From: Elephas maximus indicus | Taxonomy: Eukaryota; Chordata; Mammalia; Proboscidea; Elephantidae | Length of the DNA: 64,000 nucleotides | NCBI RefSeq assembly: GCF_024166365.1 | Contig: NC_064820.1 | Coordinates: forward strand, 58,505,501 to 58,569,500 | Direction: 5' to 3' | Part shown: positions 1-10,800 of the stretch, piece after piece | Layout of the letters: each line of letters begins with the position of its first letter | Position numbering within the stretch: the stretch's first letter is position 1 | Notes under the pieces: generated by a model | The model's input: only the letters and a program-made list of their open reading frames with translations | Databases searched by the model: none | Told to the model about the DNA's origin: nothing | Program-made: the position numbers and the translations under genes

Positions 1-880
1 AAACTGCAATTCTCTCCATTTACTTGGTTGGAAATTCTGTTTTCATAACTAACCAAGTGCCAAGATGATAAATATACATCTCCAAACTACTGAAAGATAA
101 AGCTATGTTCCAGAGTTGCCATTTATGCAGTATGCCACTGATTTGTTTTATGCTGCAGTTTAAATATTCAAAAATAGAGCTTTATTCATTTTCCCAATTA
201 TAAAATTCACTGCAAAAAAAAATTGGAAGATAGATGAGGTATGAAGAATAAAACTAAAATCACTATTAAAGTCCTGATTTATATCCATTTATATATTTTT
301 TCACAAAAATGAGATTATTCGTATGGTATTGTAACATGCTTTTTTTTTTTTTTAACATGCTTCCCCCCCGCCATTTAATATACAGTAGAAGTGCTCTTAA
401 GCAACCCCCTCTGAATAGTCTCACTGAGTTACCAGGTCTCTGTTCTCTCCATGACGCACCCTGAAGGACCGGCAGGCAGGTTTCCCTCTGAGATGCACCC
501 GCGCATTCCCACTTGAACCAACTGAAGTAAAACCATACCAAGAATTTGTGGCATTTGGTCCCAAACCACTGTTACCACTGTTGGATAATTTAATTACATG
601 TTATGTAGCTCAATGAGCTAGCAATGCAAAAACGAGGACTGTTGTTTCTGTAAGAACTAAGGTGAAATGTTTTGAGGAAATCAGATAAAGGTATCACTTT
701 CAAAAAACAGCCACTCTCAAATTCAGTCATAAAAATCTAGAAGGAGCCTGCACTTTGATTGGGAAGTAGGCAAGGAAGACGACATGCACTTCATCCGATA
801 GCCACGTGGCCTGGCCCAGTGCCAGAACTGATTACGTTGTCCACCTAGCTGTGGAGTGAACATGTTCTGTATCAATAACT
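1..880. other. Unassigned noncoding stretch
   Basis: No gene is seen. A T-run near 341-354 is followed by a C-run near 363-369. The segment around 280-340 resembles the AT-rich 3' part of old L1 elements in the minus orientation, but this is too weak to call. Confidence 0.4.
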
Positions 881-889
881 ACATACATG

Positions 890-1150
890 CCTCCTTATTT
901 TCAGTGTCTACCTTGTATTCAATTCTTGATTATACTCCTATTTCTTAGCCAATAACCTATTAATGACCCTTTCAGATTATTTACAATTTTCTACTACTGG
1001 AAAAATATTGCAACATTTATTGTATTTACAGTTTGCAGAGTTTAAAAAATTATTTCTTTAGAATAAATTCATAGAAGTAGAATTTCTGCATGAAAGGATA
1101 TATACTTTTTAAAGTCTTCCAACACGCTATCAGCTATCAGATTATTACTG
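890..1150 (-). mobile_element. Old L1-like 3' fragment
   Basis: The stretch with the pattern ATAAATTCATAGAAGTAGAATT followed by a drifted A/T-rich segment resembles the well-known reverse-oriented mammalian L1M tail (TAAATTCCTAGAAGTGGAATTGC). It is highly diverged; the identification rests on pattern recall only. Confidence 0.35.
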
Positions 1151-1316
1151 CAATTACTTTCCCCTGAAGAGACGTATGTTATGATAGCTTTTAGGAAAAC
1201 GAAAACCTCATATTGGGAACTGCCTCTGTATACATACATACACACACATAAGCACACACACTTTTTTTTTTAATATAGGGAGGTAAACTAAATATTTCAG
1301 TGTTTGTTAAAAGTCT

Positions 1317-1508
1317 AGGAGTTCCTGGGTGGCACAAACGGTTAAGAGCTGGACTACTAACCAAATGGTTGGTGGTTCAAACCCACCCAGAGGCACCTTG
1401 AAAATAAGGCCTGGTGATCTGCTTCCAAAAGGTCACAGCCTTGAAAATCCTATGCACACATGTGGTCACCATGAGTAGAAATCAACTCAACGGAACTAAC
1501 AACACCAA
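1317..1508 (+). mobile_element. AfroSINE copy
   Basis: The tRNA-derived head has A-box (tggcacaaacggttaagag) and B-box (ggttcaaaccc) remnants. The body is the longer version with the aggcctggtgatctgcttcc segment, and the tail contains the afrotherian SINE/RTE end (gagtagaaatcaactcaac). Confidence 0.85.
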
Positions 1509-2429
1509 TAATGGCTAAACGTGGTACAATGATAAGTAATAAAGTTTTTACCACCATGCATAAGATTTTATAACCTAGTTTACTTGATCTGCAAAATAAA
1601 AGGTTTAAACTAGAATTCTTTAGGTCCCTCTTTTCAGTCTCAATATCTCATATATCCATTCACTCCTTTATTTTCTAGGAGGTTGGAAGTGTATAAATAC
1701 ATCTACTTTGTAAGAGTTATGACTAAAAACTGTATGTAAGTGGAATTTTTATAAGCAGAATTCATGTAACCAAATCAAACTCTACCGTTGCTCCAAAAAG
1801 TCTTTATTTCCATTTCTGATTAATAACCCTGAGTTGAGAATAGTCAAATCTCTCTAATCTTGGAAGGAAAAAAAAGATAGAAACAAATACTCTCTTCTTA
1901 GCAAAAGTGTCCCTCCAGTTACAGACTGACTGTCCTCTGCCCTTCCCAGACAACACTCTGGAAACTCCCATGCAATTTTCAGCCCTCCTCCAGTCAGGCT
2001 TCCACTCCAACTTCTTCATGGACGGAGCTCAACTGTAGTCACTGGGGACCTCCTAAGGACTCTTCAGCTCTGCCTGATCTCTCCATGACATATGACAACA
2101 CTGGTCACTCTCCTTGAATGTCTTTCTACGAGACCAGAGGCTCCTCGATTACTTCCAAAATCTCTGCCTCTCATATCCGTCTTCCTTCTACTTGTACCTG
2201 AAGTCCCCACAATTTAGCTTAAAGTTTCTCTGACATTCCACAACCCTCTGAGTTGCTTAAATAGTTGTGTGTCTTCAAATGAAAAATTAAATGTACCAAC
2301 TGGTTAAGAAACATTGCAATGCATTCTTTCACAGGGTCAACAATGATTGGCTTTGTTTGTTTCCTTTTTAGGCGTGTCTAGGTTTCCCACATTATATGGT
2401 CCCTGGAACAGCAACATTTGCATCACCTG
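1509..2429. other. Unassigned noncoding stretch
   Basis: No repeat family, RNA gene or coding exon was recognised here. The short open frame on the minus strand around 1,804-2,019 has no recognisable protein similarity. Confidence 0.4.
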
Positions 2430-3031
2430 GTATGGTCAGTTTTATGTGTTACCTTGGCTAAGTTATGATTCCCAGTTGTTTGGTCAAACACTAATCTAGC
2501 TGCTGTCATGGAGTAGTTACATGTGATTAAACGGGTAGAGCTGTTTACTTCCATAATGTAATGTAATGTAATTACTTTATATCTAATGTGATATACAAGG
2601 TCCCTGGTGGTGCTAACAGTCTATGTTCAACTAATAACCTAAAGGTTGGTGGTTTGAGCCCACCCAGTGCTTCTTACTACAGAAGAAAGGCCTGGCAAAC
2701 TGCTTCCACAAAGATTACAGCCAAGAATACCTACGAAGAAGTTCTACTTTGTAACATATGGGGTCACCAAGAGTCGAAATAGGCTCAAAGGTAACAGGTT
2801 TTTTTTTTTTTAAATGTTATGTGATGTAATCATTTTCCATAATGTAATGTTACCCATCAGTTAGCTGAGGTCATGCCAGTATCAGGTGAATCCAAAACCT
2901 AATCACTTCTGAGTTATAGAAAGAGCAGAATAGACACAGAGACACAGACCCGGGGGAGAAGGGAAGACTGACTATGGAGACAGATGCATCTAGGTGTCCA
3001 GGAACTCCAAGGATTACTGGCAGCAATTAGA
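2430..3031 (+). mobile_element. Old LTR-like repeat (possibly MaLR), interrupted by a SINE
   Basis: The opening (tggtcagttttatgtgttacc, then a lightly altered ccagttgtttggtcaaacac) and the later gagttatagaaagagcagaata motif resemble an old mammalian LTR family. The AfroSINE at 2,597-2,812 splits it, and an RTE tail follows at 3,032. A possible remainder lies at 3,340-3,410. The family name is uncertain. Confidence 0.35.
2597..2812 (+). mobile_element. AfroSINE copy, full length
   Basis: It has the head, the long body with the aaggcctggcaaactgcttcc segment and the tail ggtcaccaagagtcgaaat, followed by a T-run. It sits inside the older LTR-like repeat, so it is younger than that element. Confidence 0.85.
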
Positions 3032-3323
3032 AGTACAAGAAGAAGTACAACCAGAGTGCTCCTTAGAAACAAGTATGGCAAGACTACTTTGGACATGTTT
3101 TCAGGAGGGATTAGTCCCTGGAGAAGGACATCATGCTTGGTAAAGTAGAGGGTCAGGGAAAAAGGGGAAGAACCTCAACAAGATGGATTGACATAGTGGC
3201 TGCAACAACGGGTTCAAGCATAGCAACAATTGGAAGGATGGTACAGGACCGGGCAGTGTTTTGTTCTGTTGTGCATAGACTCACTATGAGTTGGAAGTGA
3301 CTCAATGGCACCTAACAACAATG
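3032..3323 (+). mobile_element. RTE LINE, 5'-truncated 3' end
   Basis: It matches the 3' ends of the longer RTE copies in this window: the last coding stretch (gaagaagtacaaccagagtg), the ctggagaaggacatcatgct segment and the end cacctaacaacaatg. A MER5-like scrap (about 3,398-3,435) lies just downstream. Confidence 0.85.
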
Positions 3324-3444
3324 ACTAGACGATAAATTAGGCAAGAAAGGACCTCCCTCTAGAGTTAGGCCCTGAATTCAAACTTCTAGCCTCCAGGTAA
3401 TTCTGGTGCAAGCTAAAGTTTGAGAACCGCTACCCCATATTACA

Positions 3445-3608
3445 GAAACCCTGGTGGCATAGTGGTTAAGAGCTACGGCTACTAGCCAAAAGGTCAGCAG
3501 TTTGAATCTACCAGGTGCTCCTTGGAAATCCTATAGGGCAGTTCTACTCTGTCCTATGGGGTCACTATAAGTCGGAATCGACTCAACGACAACAGGTTTT
3601 TTTTTTTA
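3445..3608 (+). mobile_element. AfroSINE copy (short form)
   Basis: The short-form body reads from gaaaccctggtggcatagtg through the tccttggaaatcctatagggcag block to gtcggaatcgactcaacgac, ending in a T-run. The head still shows both internal promoter boxes. Confidence 0.9.
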
Positions 3609-4128
3609 ATTCTATTTTATGCACCCATAAAGCTAGACCTTAATTTAATGACTAGAGTAACTGATGGGAAATCAAAAATAATCAATTCTCTAAATATCTG
3701 TGTGATATTGGATTATATCAACAGGGTCCTTTCTTCCAGGAAGCTCATGATAAAGGAAGAGAAAAAAATTCAGGATGGAAACAGCAACCCTCCCAAATTG
3801 CCTCTTACAAAAAAACGCAGCCTGCTTTGGCTACCAGGGGAATTATATTACCCTTCTCCTGCTGGTGATGTCCCCAGTACCTGTGGGAGAAGCTCCCCCT
3901 CCCTTTGTTGCCCTGGACAACCCTATTTGTCAAATTCATTGACTCCAGTATGATACCATTTTCTTCAGTCACTTCACATCCCAACAGGCAAAGCTACTAG
4001 TCATCGGGAAGACAGAGAGGCTGACAAATGAAAGGAAAAGAGAGACTGTCTGCTTTCTCAGCAGTTGATACTCTGGTGGAGACAAAAAGCCTGTTACCTG
4101 CTTTATTCATTGATTCATTCCTCTACCT
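3609..4128. other. Unassigned noncoding stretch
   Basis: A 101-codon open frame at 3,648-3,953 shows no recognisable domain and is probably chance. No repeat was identified. Confidence 0.35.
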
Positions 4129-4270
4129 AACCATCCCTCTACTCATCCGTTTATCCGTCTACCCATCCAACCCTCCTCCCATCCATCCCTATATCCACCT
4201 ATCCATCCACCCGTCCACCCGTCCATCCATCCATCTGTCCATCCATCCACCCACCCATCCATCCATCCAA
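4129..4270 (+). repeat. (ATCC)n microsatellite
   Basis: An imperfect array of the tetramer ATCC with interspersed CACC and GTCC variants. It is purest at about 4,222-4,270 and degenerates leftward, the usual picture of an ageing tetranucleotide repeat. Confidence 0.9.
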
Positions 4271-5472
4271 AGAATATTTATTGTGTTGACTGTGCGTCAG
4301 TTTGGATTCTCTCCAATATTAAATGAAGTTCAGCCCCGTTGGAGACCGCTGATCTATGGCATTTTCTTTTGCTTCTCCAGTGCTTTCCAGAATGGTCCAT
4401 TGGGGTGTAAGAAGAAAACCTCAGAACGTTTATTTACATTTATTATTTCATCTTTGTTTAAAAATTTCTTGTCTGAGTATATGTTTTACAATGAACGTAA
4501 TATTAATACTATATATAGTGTATATACAGCTTCAAACTGCAGGCTCAAAATATTTGTGATAAAAAATGTGCAGTGATTTGAAAAATAAGAAAAAAATTTG
4601 GAGACCACTACAATGAAGAATAGAGTCAGAAACCAACAGAGCAATCTCGGAAAGACAAGTACCAGCATTTATGAGAAAGAGTGTGAAGAACCCAGGTAGC
4701 TTGAAGCTGGCCTTCTAGAAAACATGCTTACAACTGAGCACTAATGGGCCCACCTTTGTTTGGTTTTATTGCCCACAGTCACGCAATTAGTAACTGCAGA
4801 GCTAGAAGAAAAGACAAGTCCCTGCCCCAAGCTAGCTCTCGTTCCACTGCTCCACACCACCATAAAGGGATCTAGACTGAGGCCCGGGCTTCAGGTCCAG
4901 GCCTCAAATCTTTACGAAACCCGCTCCCTGATGGCATATCCTGAAATTTCATTACACCCGGAGGAAGGAAAGCCTTTTAGTGCTCTCTGTTTTTATTTAA
5001 TAAGGGTCTTAATATCTTGCATTAATGTAACTTTTTATTTCATTCACAACCAGGTCTACCATCTTAAAAAAAAAAAAAATCAGGCAAATGAGATGTTTTT
5101 CCTTATGCAGATCCTTATAAAAACCACCAAAAAACCCACTGCATTTTATCAATTCACTTAAAATGTTTCCATAATTCCTCCTAAGTGTGAGTCAGCATAT
5201 GCTGTTCTTGGATATGACACTGTCAGTACTCCAAATTGTAAGTTACTCTGTTTTTCAACAGGCACTGAAAGAATCGGCTTGTCTTGTGTTTCCTGAAGTG
5301 CAACCACTTTCAAAATATAAGGAGATAAATAAAAATGAAATACAAGTATTACTTATGAGTAAGAACATAAATGAGCTGATGAAAATGGATTGGCATTTAT
5401 AGATCCATAATTTTCAGTCAATAGCTAACAACTAATTGAAATTTAATTATTTTGGGTTTCCTCTCAGAATCT
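4271..5472. other. Unassigned noncoding stretch
   Basis: Only an A-run near 5,068-5,079 stands out. The several open frames of 60-180 codons have no recognisable similarity and partly translate the microsatellite. Confidence 0.4.
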
Positions 5473-5622
5473 GGAAACCCTGGTGGTGTAGTGGTTAAAA
5501 GCTACAGCTGCTAACCAAAAGGTCCCCAGTTTGAATCCACCAGGCACTTCTTGGAAAATCTATGGGGCAGTTCTACTCTGTCCTACAGGTTCACTATGAG
5601 TTGCAATCAACTCGAGGGCAAC
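5473..5622 (+). mobile_element. AfroSINE copy with C-rich 3' end
   Basis: A short-form copy with both promoter boxes. Instead of the usual T-rich end, it runs into a C-rich stretch ending in C(10) near 5,641-5,650. Confidence 0.88.
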
Positions 5623-5897
5623 GTTCCCCTCCCCCACACCCCCCCCCCCAATATAGAGCTTGGGAAGTTTCTACCTTCAAGAAGTTAAAATCCAGGAAAA
5701 GAAAGCAAAGCAATGAAACAGAACACAATATGCCCTGAGTTCAGTGTTTTAATCCTATGGTAGAGCCAACCAACGAAGGATCTAGAAACTGTCATTTCAA
5801 ACCTTAGCTCCCTGGCTAACTTAAGTCACAGATAGAAGTGTTCATATATTTTGCCTCCATAGAATGGGCTAATATATAGAGATCTACAAGAAGGCAT

Positions 5898-6127
5898 AAG
5901 AGCCCTGGTGGCCCACTGGTTAAGTGATACAGCTGCTAACCAGAAGGTGAGTAGTTTGAATCTACTAGCCGCTCCTTGGAAACCCTGTGGGGCAGTTGGA
6001 ACCGACTCAAGGGCAACCAGTTTGGTTTTGGCTTTACAAGATGGCACAGGACCAGGCAACATCTTGTGCTGTCATGCGTAAGATCTCCATGAGTCAGAGC
6101 TGACTCAACCGCAACTAACGACAACTT
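5898..6127 (+). mobile_element. AfroSINE with additional RTE-type tail
   Basis: 5,898-6,034 is an AfroSINE whose middle is shortened. From about 6,035 the sequence continues with the RTE 3' end (gatggcacaggaccaggcaa, then catgagtcagagctgactc and caactaacgacaac). It is either a composite or two adjacent insertions. It lies just past the ESM1 poly(A) signal. Confidence 0.8.
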
Positions 6128-6324
6128 TAAAAATGCTAGAAGGAACAAGTAGGCCAAAAATGTAAAGCAAAGAAATAAGAGTGCTAGCTTATGTTTTGGT
6201 GGAAGAGGCTTATCTGTAGCAGAAAATGCAGTTTAAGAACCTGCCTTTTAATATGCATAAAGGGCACATTAAATTCATTTGCATGAATCATTAAAATAAC
6301 TTGAAATCATGAATAGACTCAGAA

Positions 6325-7763
6325 CAGCTGTGTCTTGGTTTTTTATTGAACGGTAATAAACTTATCCTTTTAAAACAAAACAGCTTATTCAGCTTATATT
6401 CAAAGACTCTCCCACATCCATGTCCACAAGTCTGTTGACAAACTTCTAGAATAAAATATAGGTAAATAGTGAAATAATTCTTAAATAAGTTCTCCCCTCC
6501 AAATAAAATACTTTTGCAAATATTTCCTGAAGTCATTTATTACAACAATTTTCTTTGTGCTGAGGTCCTCCCAGTTATTCATGTTTGAAAGAAAAAGAAA
6601 CATGAAAATGAGCCACATCTTGAAGTTGACATGCTTCCTGCTGAAAATTGACTCTTTGGTTACAAACCTCTTAAGAAGCTATTTTCCACTTTAAATTTTA
6701 AACTCATTTAAGCCACTACATCTACTTTTAAATAAATTCTCTCTGTTGTTCATTTTTGACAATCCATAAACCCATAGTGACTGGATTTTTCTAGGTTTCT
6801 CTTATGCTTATTACTATTAACATTATTGTAATTATTAATAATAAATTTACAATGTCTCTAATGTTGAAAAATGTTATAGAGTTGCATCTTTATCTAACCA
6901 TTTTAAACAGACTTAATATGTTCATTTCCTCAAGAGGATGATAAATATGGGTATGGTACAGGGGATGACTCATAGTAAAAAAAATTTTTTACAAAAATAT
7001 ATAAATATTTACCCTCACAAGCGGGCAAAACACTTCCTAGCTCTACCTCTGAGGTTGCATTCTTTAAAACCATGTATGGAAGTGTGTGCTTACCCTCTGC
7101 CACAGTATCATCCCTCAGATACACCTAACCTGGGGACGGTATTAGCAGCCCTTTGAAACCGGCCTCACTTCAAGGCTGTTACTCAAATTCCCACAAGCTT
7201 CAAACATTCTCCACTTCCTTCAGGGGGTTTCTGGCTGTTTTGTTCTGACTTTTCCCAAAGTAAAAAAGCACACTAAAATTCTATTGAAACTGCCACAAGG
7301 AAGAGCTAAATATTACACTCCGTGCCCCACCCCCACTTTTCCTTGCTCATAACTCTTCCTCCATCCTGCGTCCCAACATTAATGTGCATCCCAGTCAAAG
7401 AACCCGCAGGCAGGCTCACCATGGGCTTCAGCTTTGGCTAGATTTCTCTTGGACTGACCCGCCTCCACGTTCACATGATCTAAATGGCATTTGTAGCTCT
7501 TCAATATTACTATACACACACTTAACAAATCTATATGTTCAGCATTCAGATAGTTAACAATTATCTAAAAGTATTCTGTCATATGCATTTTATAGATTGT
7601 GAGTAGCCTACCTTTTTTTTTTTTTTTTTTTGGACCCACCCTGAATTGCAATTGGTTTTCAAAAATTATATGTCCTTATGCTATAATCTAGACAGTTCCT
7701 AAATGTTGCCTGTGTGTTGAACAATCATTAAAGTAAAGCCTTCACTTGGAAATCCCATCAGTA
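6325..7763 (-). other. ESM1: ESM1 3' UTR (predicted)
   Basis: No splice site or other gene is seen between the stop codon and the first good poly(A) signal. The length, about 1.4 kb, fits my recollection of the human ESM1 3' UTR. On the minus strand it contains an AU-rich nonamer-like ATTTATTTA (6,729-6,737) and further ATTTA pentamers, consistent with a short-lived inducible message. It also has an internal A-tract (T-run at about 7,613-7,632 on the plus strand). An AfroSINE begins just beyond its end, at 5,898-6,127. Confidence 0.55.
6342..6347 (-). terminator. ESM1: ESM1 polyadenylation signal AATAAA (candidate)
   Basis: The minus strand reads AATAAA here, which would place cleavage near 6,322-6,330. 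A second AATAAA on the minus strand at 6,536-6,541 could give a transcript about 195 bases shorter. Confidence 0.5.
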
Positions 7764-7864
7764 TCAGCGTGGGTTTAACCATTTCATTACAGGAGACCGG
7801 GCCACATTCTCTTTCACAATTTCTTCCCTCACAGCATTTCCATCTCCAGATGCCACGTCATGCT
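7764..7864 (-). CDS. ESM1: ESM1 coding exon 3 (C-terminal, glycosaminoglycan attachment site)
   Basis: The coding part is 101 nt after a TTCTAATTTCAG acceptor. It encodes EHDVASGDG, then a charged tail, ending in KWLNPR and a TGA stop at 7,764-7,766. The Ser-Gly of ASGDG corresponds to the serine that carries the dermatan sulfate chain in human endocan. Relative to human VMRKW, one arginine codon is absent (VMKW), which offsets the extra residue at the end of exon 2 and keeps the total at 184. The 3' UTR continues in the same exon. Confidence 0.95.
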
Positions 7865-10800
7865 CTGAAATTAGAAGGAATACAAATCATGCTCAAATGC
7901 TGATAACTCCGAGATCAAGCAAAGCTTTGCCTTTTTTTTTTAACAATGGAATTCAAATGAAATCTTTAATATATATAAAGATTATGTGCTACTTATATTC
8001 ACCACTCCATCTAAATTAGCACCTTGCATCTAAGACAGAACTCCCTTGAATTATTTTTCTTTATACACCTACCACCACCTGATGTTATCTTAAGGATGTA
8101 TTTGTCTTTTTTTTTTTTTTCTGTATTATCTCTGTCCACCATTGGAATACAAGCTCCACGAAGGCAGGGACTTGACTTTGTTCACCACTATACTGCCAGC
8201 CTGGAACATAGTAGGTTTTCAGTGAATATTTCTTGAATGAGTAAATGCTGTAAAAATAGATCTCTGTGTAAGTTTTTCACACTAACTGATATGGGAAAAA
8301 GATTAGCTTATTGTTGTAGCTCCAAAAGGCAAAGAGAGACCAACAATTAGAAAGTTGGAGAAGATGATCTCACACAATCCAGGTATGGAAGGGACCTCGG
8401 GGAGCCCCTGTGCTAGTAAACCTCAGAGCCATTTAACCTGCTCTCGAAGGCTGGTCCCAAACAGTTCCATGCAGAGGTGATGTGAAGCCTGTGGCAGAAC
8501 TGAGGCCCCCAAGCCCTCTCCTGTAAACTACAGCACATGAACCCCAAGAAGCCTCATGTAGCCAAGGCACGATTCAGCACAGGGGCTCCTAGGAAGCCTC
8601 TCCAGGAGGTCTTTGGGATATAATGCTCTCCATTCAGTACTTGACCAAGGTTTACCAAGATTATGCTACTATCACTTTTTGTTGCCAATGAAAAGAAACA
8701 CTCTAGGTCAGAAAAAAAAAAAAAACAGAGGAGGGAGAAAATCAACTGTTTTTCCATAAACTTCTAATAAGGATCCTGATACCTAATTTTGGTATAGAAA
8801 TATATTTGTGTAACTTATAACTTCTGCCCAGAAATAAATCTGTTTCCAAGATAACATATAGCTATAAAGATGTTAGCAAAATCTGCAAACAAACGAGTGA
8901 GGGTGGCAGGCCTGAGGAAAGACCGCAGGGCAGCCCAAGACAGGCCAAGGGCAAATGCTGCTTGTCCTGTGTGCCAGGAGGGACACAGGTGAGACACAAG
9001 GAAGAGTTCCTTCCCGTCACGGGGATTATTTCAAAGGTGAGTTCATGGCTCCCCATAGATTTCATCCCAGACACTAACAAAGATTCACAATGGATTCAAT
9101 TTTCTCTCTAGACCTTAAATGAGTAAGGTGGGTGTGTAACCTGTCACCTCAAAATACTTTTTAGTTTGTGGTTTCGAGAAAGCAAAATAAGACAAAAAGA
9201 AGCTGCAAGTGTTTGAAGCACCTAGCTATAGACAACAGCTTTCAAACCTGTACTGAAAGCAATCTAGCTTTTCACAAACTTTTCAGTTCTCAGAAAACAG
9301 ACTGGTGGTTGCTAGGGGCTGGGAGGAGGGGAGAATGGGGAGTAGTAACTGCTTAATGGGTGTGGAGTTTTTTTTTAGGATGGTGGAAATGATCTGGAAC
9401 TAGACAGAGGCAGTGGTGCACAGCGTTATGAATGTACTTAATGCCACCGAACTATTTACTGTAAAAAATTGATTTTATGTTATATGAATTTCACCATAAT
9501 AATAAAAGAAAAAAATTCCAGGTCTTATGAAATCCAGTGCTTTTCTATCTTGCTTTTCAATGACCGTAAGGACAAATCATAAACAGGTAAGATGTCTATA
9601 ATGTCTCCATTTCCCAATCAAATATTCACAAAGATACCCACCCAACAGGTAAAAAGAAGTTTTTGCTTTACATTAATGTTTAAGGGCATAACTACTCTTA
9701 AAACAAATAGTTCACTTAAATACAGAATATTTCCCCCACATTTTAGTATGCTTAGTTGTACCCATCTGTAAGAAGGAGGTGAAGTTGGGAAAATGAGGAC
9801 ATGTGCCAAATATTTTATATCTTAATTAATTTGAAGAAGAATGGATTTGGATTAACAACTATTTATATCAGAGAAAAAGTGTACAGTTTGTTGATACTAG
9901 AAGTTGCTGTGTCTACATGTTGTTTTAAATGGGTTATTTTCATCTTAATGGTGCTTAGTATACTAGCCATTTATTCAACCAGATAACCAAATATGTGCCT
10001 CCCACCGTCTTACAAGCTGGGTATTTCTCAGGTTCTAACAAACTGTGGAAGAAACACACATGGACTAACAAGAAGTACATGAGTGTTAGTACAATTACAT
10101 TCATTTCCCAAATTTCAATCACGGACACTATCTCCCACCCTCCCCATAAAAATGCATGCTTGGAATGGTTCCATTGAAGTGTCTCCGTTTGGCTTTAAAA
10201 AAAAGAAAGAAATGTTCTATATTCTCTATCTTGGCTCTTAAGCCTTATCCAATAAATTCCTCAGAGTATTTTTTCTATGTGAAGTTGGGAGAGAAGTAGC
10301 TTTGTCTGCTAAGTATATAAAACAGATCACTGAAGAATTTGAAGAACTTTGTGTATCTCAGTTATTTTTTAATTACAGGTTCTTTAGTAATTAATCATAT
10401 TAATATGCTTCATAGAAACTGGGTAAACTTTAGGGGAGGCTATATTATCCTCAAAATTCTTAATGCGACCTTTTAAAAAACAACAGTAACAACCAAACAC
10501 AATAACCGTCGGTCTTTCCCCTGGGTAAAATACTGAAAAAGAAATCATACAAATTAACATCTTATTCTGCTCACAAGGAGCCGTGGTGGCACAACAGTTA
10601 AGTGTCCAGCTGCTAAATGAAAGGTCCGAGGTTTGAATCCGACCAGTGGCTCCACAGGAGAAAGGCCTGGCAATTATGGACTTGAAAACCCTATGCGGCA
10701 GATCTACTCTGTCACATGGGGTTGCCATGAGTCGAAACAGACTCGACGGCACCTAACAAAAATTCTACCCACTGACATTTTTCAGGTTTTTCAAATTGAA

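Noticed and set aside
3648..3953. 101-codon open frame on the plus strand
   Set aside because: No domain, no splice or promoter context and no similarity I recognise; the length is within chance expectation.
4028..4576. 182-codon open frame
   Set aside because: A large part translates the ATCC microsatellite (repeated His-Pro-Ser-Ile residues); a tetramer repeat gives open frames readily.
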